A stretch of 64,000 nt of DNA, taken from Ceratothoa steindachneri. Taxonomy: Eukaryota; Arthropoda; Malacostraca; Isopoda; Cymothoidae. This document shows positions 63,941 to 64,000 of this stretch, piece after piece. The stretch is from positions 64,377,013 to 64,441,012 of the forward strand of contig OZ018330.1 of NCBI GenBank assembly GCA_963969495.1, written 5' to 3'. Each line of letters starts with the position of its first letter. Positions within the stretch are counted from its first letter, which is position 1. The position numbers were made by a program, and so were the translations under genes. The notes below the pieces were generated by a model, which had not been told where the DNA came from, made no database searches, and saw nothing but the letters and a program-made list of their open reading frames with translations.

Positions 63941-64000
63941 TAGTTTGTTTAAACTACCGACGCCTTTGACAAATTTCAGACGCGGATTGGGCGAAACAGT

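Larger units (their letters stand above)
59111..64000 (-). mobile_element. I-like non-LTR family B, copy B3 (right end cut by the window)
   Basis: Read on the minus strand: ORF1 with zinc knuckles (63940-62730), endonuclease (62510-61900), linker and RT (61895-60371), RT thumb (60265-60008) and RNase H (59801-59111). The last ~130 bp and the tail seen at 27979-28140 in B2 are missing, because A6 begins here. It is the best-preserved B copy and the reference for reading B2. Confidence 0.9.

Overview
This is a window of animal nuclear DNA, most likely from an arthropod. A decapod crustacean or a chelicerate would fit, but the sequence alone does not decide. The grounds are spliced coding exons with GT-AG borders, very long introns, many (AT)n tracts, and a mix of Penelope-like, I-like and CR1-like non-LTR, Ty3/gypsy, hAT and mariner elements, nearly all decayed. 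There is no operon structure, no CRISPR array and no recognisable RNA gene.

The only host gene I can support lies on the minus strand and is spread over almost 45 kb. Three exons (47885-47633, 12681-12595, 3716-3568) join in phase into 163 codons. They encode the N-terminal third of a calcineurin-like metallophosphoesterase of the 5'-nucleotidase/UshA type, including the NDVY, SGD and GNHDFDFG motifs. The first intron is 34,951 bp and the second 8,878 bp. Almost everything else in the first 48 kb is therefore intronic transposon debris. The remaining exons lie to the left, outside the window or unrecognised in its first 3.5 kb.

Layout. 1-5.5 kb: two Penelope-like fragments, a non-LTR RT fragment, (AT)n tracts and exon 3. 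5.5-11.7 kb: a degenerate pentanucleotide (CTAGG/CTATA/CTATG) array, split by a non-autonomous hAT that itself contains an hAT with transposase remains, and by a 1.03-kb element with about 55-bp terminal inverted repeats. 12.6-13.7 kb: exon 2 and an internally deleted mariner. 14.8-16.2 kb: a second pentanucleotide array with higher-order repeats. 16.3-20.5 kb: a decayed Ty3/gypsy element whose integrase lies upstream of its RT. 21-24.3 kb: a non-LTR RT tail, a broken mariner-like transposase and a second hAT-like non-autonomous element. 24.7-41.3 kb: a nest of I-like non-LTR retrotransposons. I call the two families A and B. A copy of A (A1+A3) is split by a B copy (B2), which is split by another A copy (A2); an hAT-like element with a perfect 8-bp target duplication sits in the 5' part of B2. 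42.7-44.95 kb: one CR1-like element inside another. 46.5-47.4 kb: a second mariner copy, inverted relative to the first and carrying the same internal deletion. 47.6-47.9 kb: exon 1. 48-64 kb: family A fragments, a near full-length A copy (A6), and a B copy (B3) that runs off the right edge.

The most unusual features are the deletion-derivative mariners sitting in inverted orientation just inside both ends of the 35-kb intron, the PR-IN-RT domain order of the gypsy element, and the layered nested insertions that allow relative dating.
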